Source: Theobroma cacao
Lineage: Eukaryota; Streptophyta; Magnoliopsida; Malvales; Malvaceae
Length of the DNA: 64,000 nt
Direction: 5' to 3'
Assembly: GCF_000208745.1 (NCBI RefSeq)
Contig: NC_030853.1
Span: 14,495,203 to 14,559,202, forward strand
Translations under genes and position numbers: made by a program
Shown here: positions 1 through 11,566 of the stretch, piece after piece
Numbering within the stretch: position 1 is the first letter of the stretch
How the letters are laid out: every line of letters begins with the position of its first letter
The notes under the pieces: model-generated
The model's input: only the letters and a program-made list of their open reading frames with translations
Told to the model about the DNA's origin: nothing
The model's database searches: none

Positions 1-3000
1 ACATAAGTAAGATGGATGAAATGGAAATGCATTAAGAATGCATGAAGATAGATTAAAGAATGGATCGGTAATAGAAGTAGATATTCAAACAATTAAAAGA
101 GATGGAAATTGGATGCATGAAATCTTATAGGTTGGCAAGGTGGCCAAATAGAATAAAAAGGCAAACGTGTGCATGCAATTTGATTGGCTAAACGGGTGGC
201 CAAATAAATAGCAAAATTTCAAAGGGAAAAAGAAGTGAGAATTTGCCTTGGAAAGCTTGTGAGAACCTACCCTTGTGAAAGAATGGAGAAAGAGCTTGGT
301 TCTTGAGAGGTTCCATCCAAAAAGAGAAGAAAAGAGAGGAAAAGAAAGAGGAAATTGAGTCTTGAAAGGTTTCACCCGAGGAGAGAAAAAAAAGAGGAAG
401 AAAGAAAGAAAGTGGGGAAGGCTCGAGTTTGTAAGGATTCAAGGAAATCATGGGTTCCTTACTCTTCATTGTTAATATTAGCATTTCATCACCTAAAAAG
501 GAATCTTAAACATGCTAGAGAGAAACCGTGGAGCTTAAGGAAAGAGGAAAGCTTGGTTCCAAAGTTTCAAGAGAAACAAGGGTAAGCATTATGGTTTTGG
601 TTTGATTATGTTTTGACAATCGGTTGGTAACCATAAGAAATGTATTGTGGCAGCCAAGAAAAGCTTGATTGGAGAGGATTTAGTGACATGCAAGCCATCA
701 AACTCTTGGATGCATGATGGATTCAAAGTGAAAGTGAAAAGGTATGCATGATATTGTGTTTTAAGGCCTACGGTTGGTAGAATTGTTAAGAAAATAATTT
801 GTGAATAATGTTGGCGGCTTGGTGATTGAAACTTGGAAGAATATTGGAGTGCATGCTGGGCTCAAGCAACCTCAAAAGGTAAAAATGTATAATGCTTTAA
901 GTATGGTTAGAAGCTTTTGAGAAAATGGCTATTGTTGTGTTGATTGAAAGTTTGAAAGACACATTGTGAAGAATGATGATTGTTGGAAAGATCTAAAAAT
1001 GCATGAGCTTGTTAGTAATGTTAAGGTTGCTTGCTATGATGTTTAAAAGAAATAAGGACGAATAATGTGGATGGAAGATTGGGAAATAAAGCATTGAAAA
1101 TTAGATAGACAAATTATGCATGTAAGCTTGGAAATAATTGAGTGAAATTGGATTGATTGTTGCTGCCATATAGGTGGTTAATGCTACGAAAATATAAGAC
1201 GGACTATGATGAATGTTTTTTGGAAAGGTTGAAATGGGCATTTAATGTTATAAATAAGTTTCCAATACATATAATATAGAAAATTATGTACGTAAAGGAT
1301 ATGAATTCCTTTAGTAAAAATATGTCAATATGCATATGAATATGCAAAAGCTAATTGAGGAAGACTGGTGATTTTAGCATGATTTGAGCTATTAAAATGA
1401 TGATTAATGTTTGAATGAGAAAGAGAATGAAATGGGATATAAAAGCATAAAGCTAAGTGTGGGCAGCAATTGTGGGATAGAATAATTTGTAAAGTTGCTA
1501 AGTATTTTGAATTTAATTGCTGCCAAGAAATTGACAAGTAAAGGATAGTTGTCGTGCGTGTAAATCAAGAAGGATAACAGTTAAACGGCAAGTGATATTG
1601 ATCGATTAAAATGCAAAGAGTTTAACTTGGTGAAGTAATATCCCGCCAAGAGAGGTGAGTAAGGGGTGTCAATTTTTAAAACATTCTATGCTATATCAAA
1701 ATATATGAATAGTATTATTCAATGCCTTTGTGGAAAACATGAGTTGCTAGAAAATGATAAGTGATTTGAATACATGATTTGGAATGATTTATACACTACT
1801 TTTATGGAAAGCATGACCTGGTAGAACAATAGGCATTTGTGAATGCAAATTGAGTTTGAAGGTGTTTTGTATATACTATATATATATGATATATGTAAAG
1901 TGTTTTAAAAACCAGGAAACAAGCCCTTTTACTTGCATCAAAACCGTGCCTTGTATCTTTGTGTGATGATCATAGTTAATTGCACTTGATAAATGACTTA
2001 AATGCAAATTCTTGTGAGCTTGTTTTAGTCCGAACTTTATGCAAATGTTTACACCATGCATTTTAATGTGAAAAACAATTTTGAAAGGTTGTCGAACCTT
2101 GTTTTCAAATGATTTAAAGAAAAACTCTTGAAAACCTTGATTTGATTTTGACAATGGTTTTGATAAACCGAGAGCATCGAGAGTAGGCTGAATGTTACAT
2201 AGAAATAGTGTGACCTTTGTGCACAAGTGAGCTATAGCTAGAGAGCTTTTTGGATCGCTGATGGGTTGTTAGATGTGGCTAGGCCACAGTTTGTGATTAT
2301 ACATGGCAAGGCCATGGGTTGTTACATGTGGCTAGGCTACGAGTTGATATATGTGGTTGCGACCACATGATTTCTTCGATGTTGGCCAACATCGTCGAGG
2401 CTACCATGGCTTTGGGAATCCGATGGAAGGGGGCCTCTCGAATTGTTATTACATGAAAAAGGGTCCACAGATTGATTATCTATGATTTCCTACTCAAGAG
2501 CCTTGAGAGTTTTCAAACTCGTACTCTTTCGTATGGTGGAGAGATATTGTTTTACACTGCTCCCCTTTTTAATTGAAGCTTTCAATGCTTTATATGTTGA
2601 TCATGAATTGATGTATGTGAATGTACTCGCTTATTTTTACATGCCACAAAGTTTGGAAGCGTGAATGTTTTTATACTGCCATTTGTATTTATGAAGGAAA
2701 TAAATAATTTTGACAATTGAAATCTATTTTACTGTGCTTTGATTTCGGCATTGTTTGCCAAGGAAAGTATTGCTCTATGATTTTTACGGCATTATTTTTA
2801 CAAGGCACAAATACCTTATTCGTTATTTGGTTTTATAAGGATATCATTTTATATTATAGTTTTATCCTTCAAATTATCTGCTCTAAGCTTGTTTCCTATC
2901 TACGCTCTGCTCACGAAGCCGATGATCACTAAGTTTGTGAGACTCACCCCCTTATCTCTCTTTTTACAGATAGTGATTAGTTTAGCATGCATTCATCGAC

Positions 3001-3367
3001 ACATATTGTCCACCGCGGATAGATAAAGGCATCTCATAGCACTTTATTCCGAGTCGCTCCACTACTAGAGGTTGAGTCGTTCATAGCGTATTTTGTGAAT
3101 AGACACTAGTGTAAATGAAAATGTACATTTGGAGATTATAAACCTTGATGTATTTTTTTACAATTATGTGGAATAAAAGTTAAGTCGATTTATAACGACT
3201 TTTGTTCAAATCATATTACAAATAGTTATACGGTTCAAAGCAATTACATAGATTGGTGGAATGAATATAAGGTATTAACAAAAGTTTCAATTACGGCTTG
3301 TTCAAGACTTGGCGGGTTCTCTCACAAGACTTGAACATCGGAAGTGATCTAGGAACGGGTCGTTACA
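1..3367 (+). mobile_element. Large LTR of a Gypsy-type element, left end outside the window
   Basis: No convincing coding capacity. The block ends at 3,367 in GGGTCGTTACA, the same terminus as the LTR ending at 55,907, and several landmarks are shared in the same order: a purine-rich stretch near the 5' part (220-590 here), a GGAAACAA...TTGTGTGATG segment (1,910-1,970 versus 54,550-54,610), and a segment with GATGATCACT, CCGCGGAT-like and AAAGGCATCTC motifs (2,920-3,040 versus 55,495-55,620). Immediately after 3,367 the LINE endonuclease reading frame begins, so the LTR sits inside the LINE. No TG start lies in the window, so it cannot be told whether this is a solo LTR or the 3' LTR of a longer element. 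Gypsy assignment, possibly Del/Tekay, is inference from LTR size and termini. Confidence 0.7.
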
Positions 3368-6300
3368 GGAAGTTCACATGGTGCAATAGAAAAGAAGATG
3401 CTACGTCTTACAGACTAGATAGATTTTTACTTGATGCGGATTAGTTAGCTTTTTATTTAGATATAATTCATAAGTGCCTGTCTTGTTCATTATCGGATCT
3501 TAAGCCAGTGGTGTTAGGAGGTATGGATTTTAATTGGGGTCCCAAGCCCTTTAAAATTTTAATTACTAACTTGAAGACAATACCTTTCAAATGTTAATAA
3601 GGAATTATTCGAAGAAGGCGAAGATAGGCAATAAGCAAAGCCTTGCATTGTGGTTGGGGTTAAAGAACTTACGACCTACTATTAAGGAATGGTATCTACA
3701 AGCTATTGAGGGATGAATCGTAGAATTGAATCTTTGGAAAAGGAATTGCATGAATTGGAGTTGGAGTGGCAAACAACTGTGAAAGATGGTAATAATAGAT
3801 TTAGTATTATGCAGAAGTCTTTGGAATTGTGGAACCTATATAGAATTGAGGAAAGGCAATGGAAACAATAATCAAGGACTAAATGGGTTAGTGAGGGTGA
3901 AATAAACACAAAATACTTTCATGCAATGGCATCAACAAGGAGGAGATCTAATCGATTGGTGAGTATTATTGTGAATGATCAATAATCGAAAAGACTGGAC
4001 TAATTATGAAGGAGGTAGTGAAGCACATTTAGTAGTTGTATTCTGCTAGAAAAACTCTTCAATTAAAAAATATTAAATGCGGAATTAAAACCTTAAAGTA
4101 TGAGTCTGCCTCAGAGTTGAAGTCTTCTTTTACAAAGATTGAGGTTTAGAAGGTGATTAAAGATTGTGATGGAAACAAGGCTTTTGATATTGATGGTTTT
4201 AACTTCAACTTCTTTAAATACCAGTGGGTAGTTGTGAAAGGCGAAGTAGTGAAGTTTGTCACAAATTTTTACACTATAAGGAAGTTAAGGCAAGAGATCA
4301 ATGAAAGCGTTATCATCTTGATCCCTAAGGTCAAAAACTTGAGTCATTAGGGAATATCACCCTATTAACCTTGTGGTAAGGTAATTGGGGGATAATCAAT
4401 TTGCTTTTATTCAAGGTAGACAATTGTTAGATTCAGCTTTGATTGTAAATGAGATGATAAACTTCATGAAAAAGAGTTGTAATGGGGTCTAACGCTCAAG
4501 GTGGATTTTGAAAAGGCTTACGAGAGTCTAAAGTAATGGTTTCTTGATTTCGTTATGGATAAGATGGGGTTTAGGAGGAAGTGAAGGCAATGGATAATGT
4601 TATGTGTGCCAACTGCCTCAATATCTATATTACTGAATGGGGCTCTTACAAAACCAATAACGTTGCAAAGAAGATTACGTCAAGGGTGTCCTTTATCACC
4701 ATTTTTATTCAACATGGTAGTGGAGGTCTTTAGTTGCATAATGTGTAAGGTGAGAGATGCACAAGTTTGTTGCGGTTTTCCAATGGGTGATGGCAAGGTA
4801 CAGGTGTCACACTTACAATTTTAGATGATACTTTACTTTTTTGCCAATCAGACTTTAAAGTGTTGTTGAATATGAAAAGAGTGTTAAGGTGTTTTTAGAT
4901 TGTTTGTAGGTTGAAAATAAACTTTCAAAAAAGCAGTTTGTATGGAATTGGAGTTAATGATGATGTATTGAAATCATGGGCAAATAGAATTCATTGTAAA
5001 ATTGGGTCTCTACCATCCATTTATTTAGGATTGCTACTAGGGGTCGGACAAGCCTTATTGAAAATTTGGAAACCTGTGATTGATCAAGTGGAGACTAAAT
5101 TAGAAGGTTGGAAATTGAAATTGTTGTCACGTAGAGGTCAGATCATACTACTTAAATTAGTGATTTCTAGCCTTCTAGTCTTTTTTATGTCTATATTTAA
5201 GATGCCTCAAGGAGTAAAGGAAGAAGTGGAGAAGATTCAGAGGCATTTTCTCTGGGTCGGTGGTAATTCAACTGGTGGAATTCATTACATAACATGGGAT
5301 ACGGTTAGTAATTACAAGGAAGAAGGGGGTTTCGATTTGATTGATTTGGAAGTTAAGAATCAAGCATTGTTAACTAAATGGATATGGATGTATTGAATGA
5401 ATTTGAAAATCTATGGAGGAAAATCATGGTTAAAAAGAATGGTACAATCCGCATGCCCTGTTACTGGATGTTGTGGTTACTTGTAAATGTTCAAACACGT
5501 GGAAAAATATTATTTCTCCTCTAATGCCTACTGACAATTTTTTTTTGCAAGTTTCAGCTATTTTGGGGGTTATTGTAGGTAATGGCAAAACAATTTCTTT
5601 TTGGAGTGAAGCATGGCTCGAGAATATGTTTCTTAAAAGTGAATTTCCAGGATTGTTTGTTCTAACCATTAATAAAGATGGAAGGTTATGCAATTATGGG
5701 GTAAAGATAGATGGCGGATGGCACTGGCAAATTGAATTGAGGTGACAATTGTTTGGTTGGGAATTTCAGCAATGGATGAAATTATAGAGTTATCTACGAG
5801 AATATACTCTAAGTGAAGACCTTGAGGATAAACTTATTTGGAAAGTTATAACTATTTGATGGGATTCTTAAAAATCTTTTTGTAAACTTACCCTTAATTC
5901 TCATGTTCTAGAAAATGATTTGGTTAGGTTATGCCCCTCATAGAGTAGAAGTATTTGTGTGGCAAATCATGTGGGAAAAGATAAAAGTGCGTTTGAATAA
6001 GAAAAAGAAACTTCATTGCATCTGATAAGGTTTTTCGTGTATTGTGTAAACAAAGTTCAGAGACTGTTAGACATTTGTTTTTTACATGCAGAAAGTCTTG
6101 GAAAATTGGGTGTAAGTGGTGCTTAGAATGGAATATAAATTGGGTTACATCTAATAATCCAAAAGTGTTTTTTCTAGCATGGAGAACAATGTGTCCTAGT
6201 AAAGATAGTAAAAAGGTATGGTGACTTGCTTTTTTTATGCAATTGTTTGGTTAGTGTGGTTGTTTAGGATTGAGATGGTTTTTAATGTGAAGGAATGGGA

Positions 6301-6572
6301 TGCCTCACAACTCTTTGATTTAATTAAAATATGAGTTGAGATATGGGCAAAGGCCAGGTGACTGAGTTGGCTGAACTGACTGATGATGTATTTAGATGTC
6401 TTTTTAAGGTGACATTAATAGATAAAGTCAAGCCTGAAAGACAAGAGGTTAAATGGATGGCTGCACAAGAAGGCTAGCTCAAATTCAATGTGGATAGGGC
6501 ATTATCTGAGAACTCGGGAGAGGTTGGTAGTGGTGGAATTTTAAGGACTAGTTGGGTTCAGTAAAACTCAAA
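3368..6572 (+). pseudogene. LINE (non-LTR retrotransposon) ORF2 relic: endonuclease end, reverse transcriptase, zinc-finger region
   Basis: Broken plus-strand translation matches a plant L1-type ORF2 in order. Directly after the LTR comes the endonuclease end (FTWCNRKED ... YRLDRFLL, 3,375-3,430). The RT follows: the conserved GNKAFDIDGFN-like segment near 4,170-4,205, RQGCPLSPFLFN (4,677-4,712), LDDTLLFC in place of the usual (Y/F)ADD catalytic box near 4,822-4,845, and a readable 4,911-5,393 block with YLGL and a GGFDLIDL segment. A zf-RVT-like motif (C..SSETVRHLFFTC) lies at 6,045-6,090. Many stops and frameshifts make it non-functional. The 5' part (ORF1 and most of the endonuclease) would lie left of the inserted LTR, outside the window. 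Confidence 0.88.
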
Positions 6573-7620
6573 TAGCATGTTTGGTTGGGGGAATGGCTTT
6601 ATTCCCAAGAAATTTTTATTCTTTTGTTTGGTTGAAAAATAATCCAAGGAATAGCCATTCCTATGGAATGACTATTCTTCAAAATCTTCCAAAACTAAAG
6701 AATAGCTAATACCAACACCCCCCATGGTATTAGCTATTCCAAGGTTGAGGAATAAATTCAAAAATTGATAAAAATAAAAATATCCCTTACAAGTTTGAAA
6801 AATTACAACTTCATTTGTATAAAATATTATTTTTCTCTCTCACCTCTTTCTCTCACTTGATTCCAACTTTTAATAAAATATTAATATTTTAAAATATTAA
6901 TATTAAATTATAAATAAAATAATAATATTTAAATTATCAATTATTAATAAAATAAATTATAAATTATTCCTATTTAAAAACAAAATAAATTAAAAATAAA
7001 TAANNNNNNNNNNNNNNNNNNNNNNNNNNNNNNNNNNNNNNNNNNNNNNNNNNNNNNNNNNNNNNNNNNNNNNNNNNNNNNNNNNNNNNNNNNNNNNNNN
7101 NNNNNNNNNNNNNNNNNNNNNNNNNNNNNNNNNNNNNNNNNNNNNNNNNNNNNNNNNNNNNNNNNNNNNNNNNNNNNNNNNNNNNNNNNNNNNNNATTGA
7201 AATTTATCAATTATTAATATTTTAATAAATTATCAATTAATTAATATTTTAAAAATAAATAAAATAAAATAAAAATTAATCATAATAATATTTTAAATTA
7301 AATAAATGTTAATATTTAAATGATTTATTATTAATATTTTAATTAAATTCTAGATTATTAATTTTTAAAAAATCTAATAAAAATAAAATGTCACATAAAT
7401 AATAAAGGGTGTTTTTGTCTTTTTATTTTCTATTCCTTTCTTATTCAAAAGCTATTGTTACCAACCAAAAACTGTAATAAGTCATAATAATTATTCCTGT
7501 ATTCTATTCCCTTTGTCATACCAAACTAAGTAATAACTATTCTATTCTATTCTCACCTCATTCTATTCTCACATAATAACTATTCTATTCCATTCCCGTC
7601 TATTCCGCCAACCAAACGTA
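6573..7620. mobile_element. AT-rich TIR element (MITE-like) inserted in the LINE, contains a sequence gap
   Basis: The left end reads TAGCATGTTTGGTTGG and the right end CCAACCAAACGTA; reverse-complemented, the two ends pair as imperfect terminal inverted repeats continuing into GGAAT. A 5-bp direct repeat TCAAA flanks it (6,568-6,572 and 7,621-7,625). Removing the element plus one TCAAA brings the LINE RNase H frame back into register, which supports the boundaries. The interior is AT-rich with no coding signal and includes 192 Ns. Superfamily not determined; TIRs of this GTTTGGTT kind occur in several plant MITE groups. Confidence 0.75.
7004..7195. other. Assembly gap, 192 Ns
   Basis: A run of N inside the AT-rich TIR element. 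Any reading frame crossing it is meaningless. The true length of the element may differ. Confidence 0.99.
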
Positions 7621-7940
7621 TCAAAAGTCTATTGGTGTGGGAAACTCGAACCTAGTAGAAAGCAAGGCTATTAGTGAAGCATTTTGCATTTTTATTGGTA
7701 CAAAGTGTCACAAATAGTATAATTTATAGATAGAAAGTGATTCTCAAAATGCAATCAAGTGGATAAATAATCCTAAAAAGGCTCTTCAGAGATTTCGAGC
7801 ATGGTTAATCTAGATTGAACATATGTAGAAAAGTATTCCACTTTAGAAGGTAACGCATGTCTTGCGAGAAGCAAATGGTGAAGCAGATTCATTGGCTAAG
7901 AACAGTATTCAGAGAAGTAAAACACTTATTCAATGAATTA
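7621..7940 (+). pseudogene. LINE RNase H domain relic (continuation of ORF2)
   Basis: After the TIR element the translation gives GVGNSNLVESKAISEAF (7,635-7,685), then ESDSQNAIKWINNP near 7,733-7,774 and a VLREANGEADSLAKN segment near 7,858-7,900. This is the RNase H domain usually found at the C-terminus of plant LINE ORF2. The D of ESDSQ and the D of EADSLA sit where acidic residues of the family are expected. There are several stops. No poly-A tail was recognised downstream. Confidence 0.85.
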
Positions 7941-10900
7941 ACTAGCTGTTTGGAATTACACATGAGCTAAATGTGTAAGAGGTATGGTGTTGTTTATAAT
8001 GGGGTGAATTTTTGTAGTGGAGCGATATTTGAATTGTTTGAATAAGGGAAGAATACTAATTTAAGAAAGACGTTGAGAAAAATTTAAATCCGTAAGCAGT
8101 TGGAGCTAAAGAAGGAGTCTATCGCTTACAACTTGTTTCGTATTTGAATATAAAGTGGAAGTTAAAATTTGTAGTTTTGTCAAATTAAAATTCAGACAAG
8201 GGGTTGGAGCTTATTTAAATAAATAAATAAATTGAACCTTACTTTAATTTATATAAATAAATTAAAGTTAGGAGTAGTAGTTGTTATATGTCGTAGAAGC
8301 AAGAGCTAATATTGGATTCTCCTCTCCTCTTGAATTCCTCAAATGTACCAAAATGGCAGCCTCTTCCGTCCCTTTGTCCAACCCTAATCTTCCATGGATC
8401 AAAATATCATCAACACTCCAGGACTTGCTTGAGGTTCTAATTGGATAGGCCCAGTTCCTGGCTCTACCAAGCTCTTAGTTTGTGTCAGTTACAGTGAGAA
8501 GGCTCGGTTTAGCCCCATATATATCAGAAAGAGTAAGACTCACTTACTCACCAGTGTTTTGCCCATTCAAGATTGGTTTAGAATTAGCCCAATATTTATA
8601 AGTTTTGAGACGAGTATTTGTGTTAGAAATGCAAAAAGGTCATTAAACTATAGATCATATTTAGAATATATGGCTTGGAAAATTTGGGGACTGAGCATAA
8701 TTGAGAATCTACAAGATGAATAAAGCCATAGAAAAGGAAAACGGAATTCTAGCTTGGGCTGGCTTTGTCCAATTGGATGCCCAGGCCTGACCCGTCCCTG
8801 TCAGGCCAGACAAGCTCAAAATGGAAAACATTGAAACCCCACACACAATTTCTTGGTTTTCTTCTGTGTTTTCTTCCTGTTCTTGGTTTTTTCTTTCTTT
8901 GTTTCTTTTTTTTTTTTGATAACTAATCACTATATTTTCCTCTTGTTATCTGTTGCAATTTTTTTTAATATTTTCTAGCATTTAAAACCAAGAAAAATTA
9001 TTAATAACATAGAGACATGGCATTATCAATGGGCTGTTCACCAAAGAATGCTGACAAACAAAATTCAGCCAAAATTGGGCATAAAAGTCTTGGCCTTGAT
9101 TGATAAAACATGGGTTTCTTTATCTTTATGTGAATTCTTTTTCTCCCCTAGTGATTATCCTTGTATGATATAGGAACATAAAAATTGTGCTTAAATTATT
9201 GAAAGATTTGGTTGGCTGACATATCCCTAACATTATCTTGCACAGTTTGTAGGAGTGAGCAGAGAAGCGTGGCCCCTTTCATCTCCTTAAGGCTCGAATA
9301 TCTGAGTCATTATTTGTAGTCATTCTACCATCCATTACCTTTTAGTCCTAATCCTTAAGATGGGATACGTTTCAAATTCTTTTCAAAGACTAGACATCAA
9401 TTATAACAAAAATAACATGATTGCTTCCATTATTGCTAGATTTGCATGTTGTTAATTTGATGAGCATGCCTGGTCTCATTGAAATTTATAAAAGGGGACT
9501 TAAACAAATGCTCCACCTCAATTTGGAATCATCATTGTAATTAATAACTGCTAAGCAAAGAGTGAACCTTAAAGCTATTCTTATGGATTGCCTGTGCAAT
9601 TTCAGAAAAAGTGAAACATAAAAATGTAGAATGAATAACAAATGTCAAGTGAGTTTTTTTTTTTTTTCATATAAATGTCAGATACTCACATCATCATGTG
9701 TATGTGGATGTGTGCTTCATTTCAGGCCAAAATATGAGTGAAATTGCCAAGAAATTTTTGATGAATGTTCAAAATGACTTAAAAGTGTAGGGTGGCCCAC
9801 CATACAGGAAGAAGAATTGTTTGTTGTGATTAAGTTGTGCAATTGAGGCGTCCATGCCTTGGGAGAAAACCATCAATCCCATTTTCGCCGCAAGAAAACA
9901 AAATGGTACGGGTCCTGAAACAATATGGGCTGAAGCTTTCAGACACAGACCGCAGTAGTCAACATTTGTAGACTATACACCATTACTTTGAGCAGATACA
10001 GGACACTGCTAAAGTCTTCAAAGAGGACCCCCCAAGAATCTAACACGAATACACTGCACTAAATTCCAATCTTGTTTTGTTTCTGCCATTATCACTTGGT
10101 TTTCACCATGTGATCATGTCAGCTTGCTATCTGTGTAATGAACGATTTACACCTGAGTTGGATGTACCTTCTCTAACTACAGTATACATGTAAGGCAATG
10201 AAAGTATACTTGGAAAAAAAAATGTATTGAAACTTTTACTGTGGTGGAAATCTATGTCAAGATATCACTTCATGGAGAATTTACTTCACCACTGACATTT
10301 ACACCATTATTATTATCAGATGCTTTCTTACTTTTGTATACAAAAATATTGCTTAGTGGAGTGGGAAGTTTTTCAATATATAAAAGATACTTGAGATGCA
10401 TTAAGTAATGTTTGGGGGGTCCTGAAAACAAATTTATTATGGCTTCATAATCAATAAATCTTGTTGTCAGGCAAATAGCAGTATCCTAGCATGCAGAAAA
10501 ATTGCAGGCTCGTATAATGCAATGGAACCATACGAAAGTTGATGTGATGCATCATCGCTACCAGGTGTCTTAAAATCAGCATCAATCTATGACCCACCAT
10601 GCTGCTGAGAAGTGAGAACCCCGATTCCTCTATCTGTCCTCTGCCATGCCTTTGCTTTGCTTCACCATCTTTGTTTCACCCCCACAATCTCAAATCTCAA
10701 TGGCAAAAATATCAGTGACCTGTAAAAGTTGCATAGGGCCAACTCCCTTGGGAGTCTTAGTTTTTTCACCTTTGTGACAGAACAAGTACAGAAATGCAAA
10801 CTTTTACTGAGCTCTATAATCATTCTGATAATTATAATAAAAGAAGCTTGCCCCATACTTCATTTTCATTTACTTGATGGAAAAATACACTGAATTCAAG

Positions 10901-11566
10901 TGTAAAGAAAAGGTGTTACAGGTGCAGGCAAGATTAAAAAAATGATCCAAGTTGGGGCCCTTTTTAGATATATGGATAGTGGGTCTTGACAACCATTCTT
11001 GCAGCATAGACGTAAGCTTTACAACTAACATCTTTGCTTTTACAATAATATCGTTACCATCTGCTAGGAATGAATATGTCTGTCTGTGCATTTTGTTAGA
11101 AAGAGATGAGTAGTTATCTTGTTAGTGCTAAACCATCTAGTACTTCATGTGGGCCTGGAAGCCATAAAAAAAGAAATGCCCTTTATCTACAACCAGAAAA
11201 GAACCCTTCAGCAAACACATGCAAGGAAAAGCTAGATCAAGAAAAAGGCTTTCACAAGGGCTGGAAAGGTGGTGTCTAGGGTTTGCACTTTATAGTATTA
11301 TAAAATTTCAATTACAAAAAGGGCAAGTAAAGCCAATCAATCACCTGACCAACTGGATAGACACGGGGCTTGTGCACCATAGATATCAATAATTTAACAT
11401 TTGCTACCCCATTGGAAATGGGGCAGTGGCTCTCAAGATACACTCTCCACATTCCAATATCTACAGCTATCATCATTCAAAAAAAAAAAGAAAGATAGAA
11501 ACATAAGGTTAATGGGTCCCAACATAATTACCACCCAACAAGGCCATGTTGCTTCAACCAAAACTC
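7941..11566. other. Intergenic region downstream of ABCB19, no gene recognised
   Basis: Ordinary-looking, moderately AT-rich sequence. An imperfect inverted repeat lies at about 8,239-8,271 (arms CTTACTTTAATTTAT and ATAAATTAAAGTTAG). A 31-codon ATG frame at 8,353-8,448 is too short and featureless to call. The stretch next to the gene (about 11,200-11,566) should hold the ABCB19 3' UTR, but no canonical AATAAA on the minus strand was found there. No transposon signature was recognised. Confidence 0.6.

Noticed and set aside
6974..7210. Open frame of mostly unknown residues
   Set aside because: Created by the 192-N gap.
8353..8448. 31-codon frame MAASSVPLSNPNLPW...
   Set aside because: Good-looking start, but too short, no homologue recognised, no splice continuation found.
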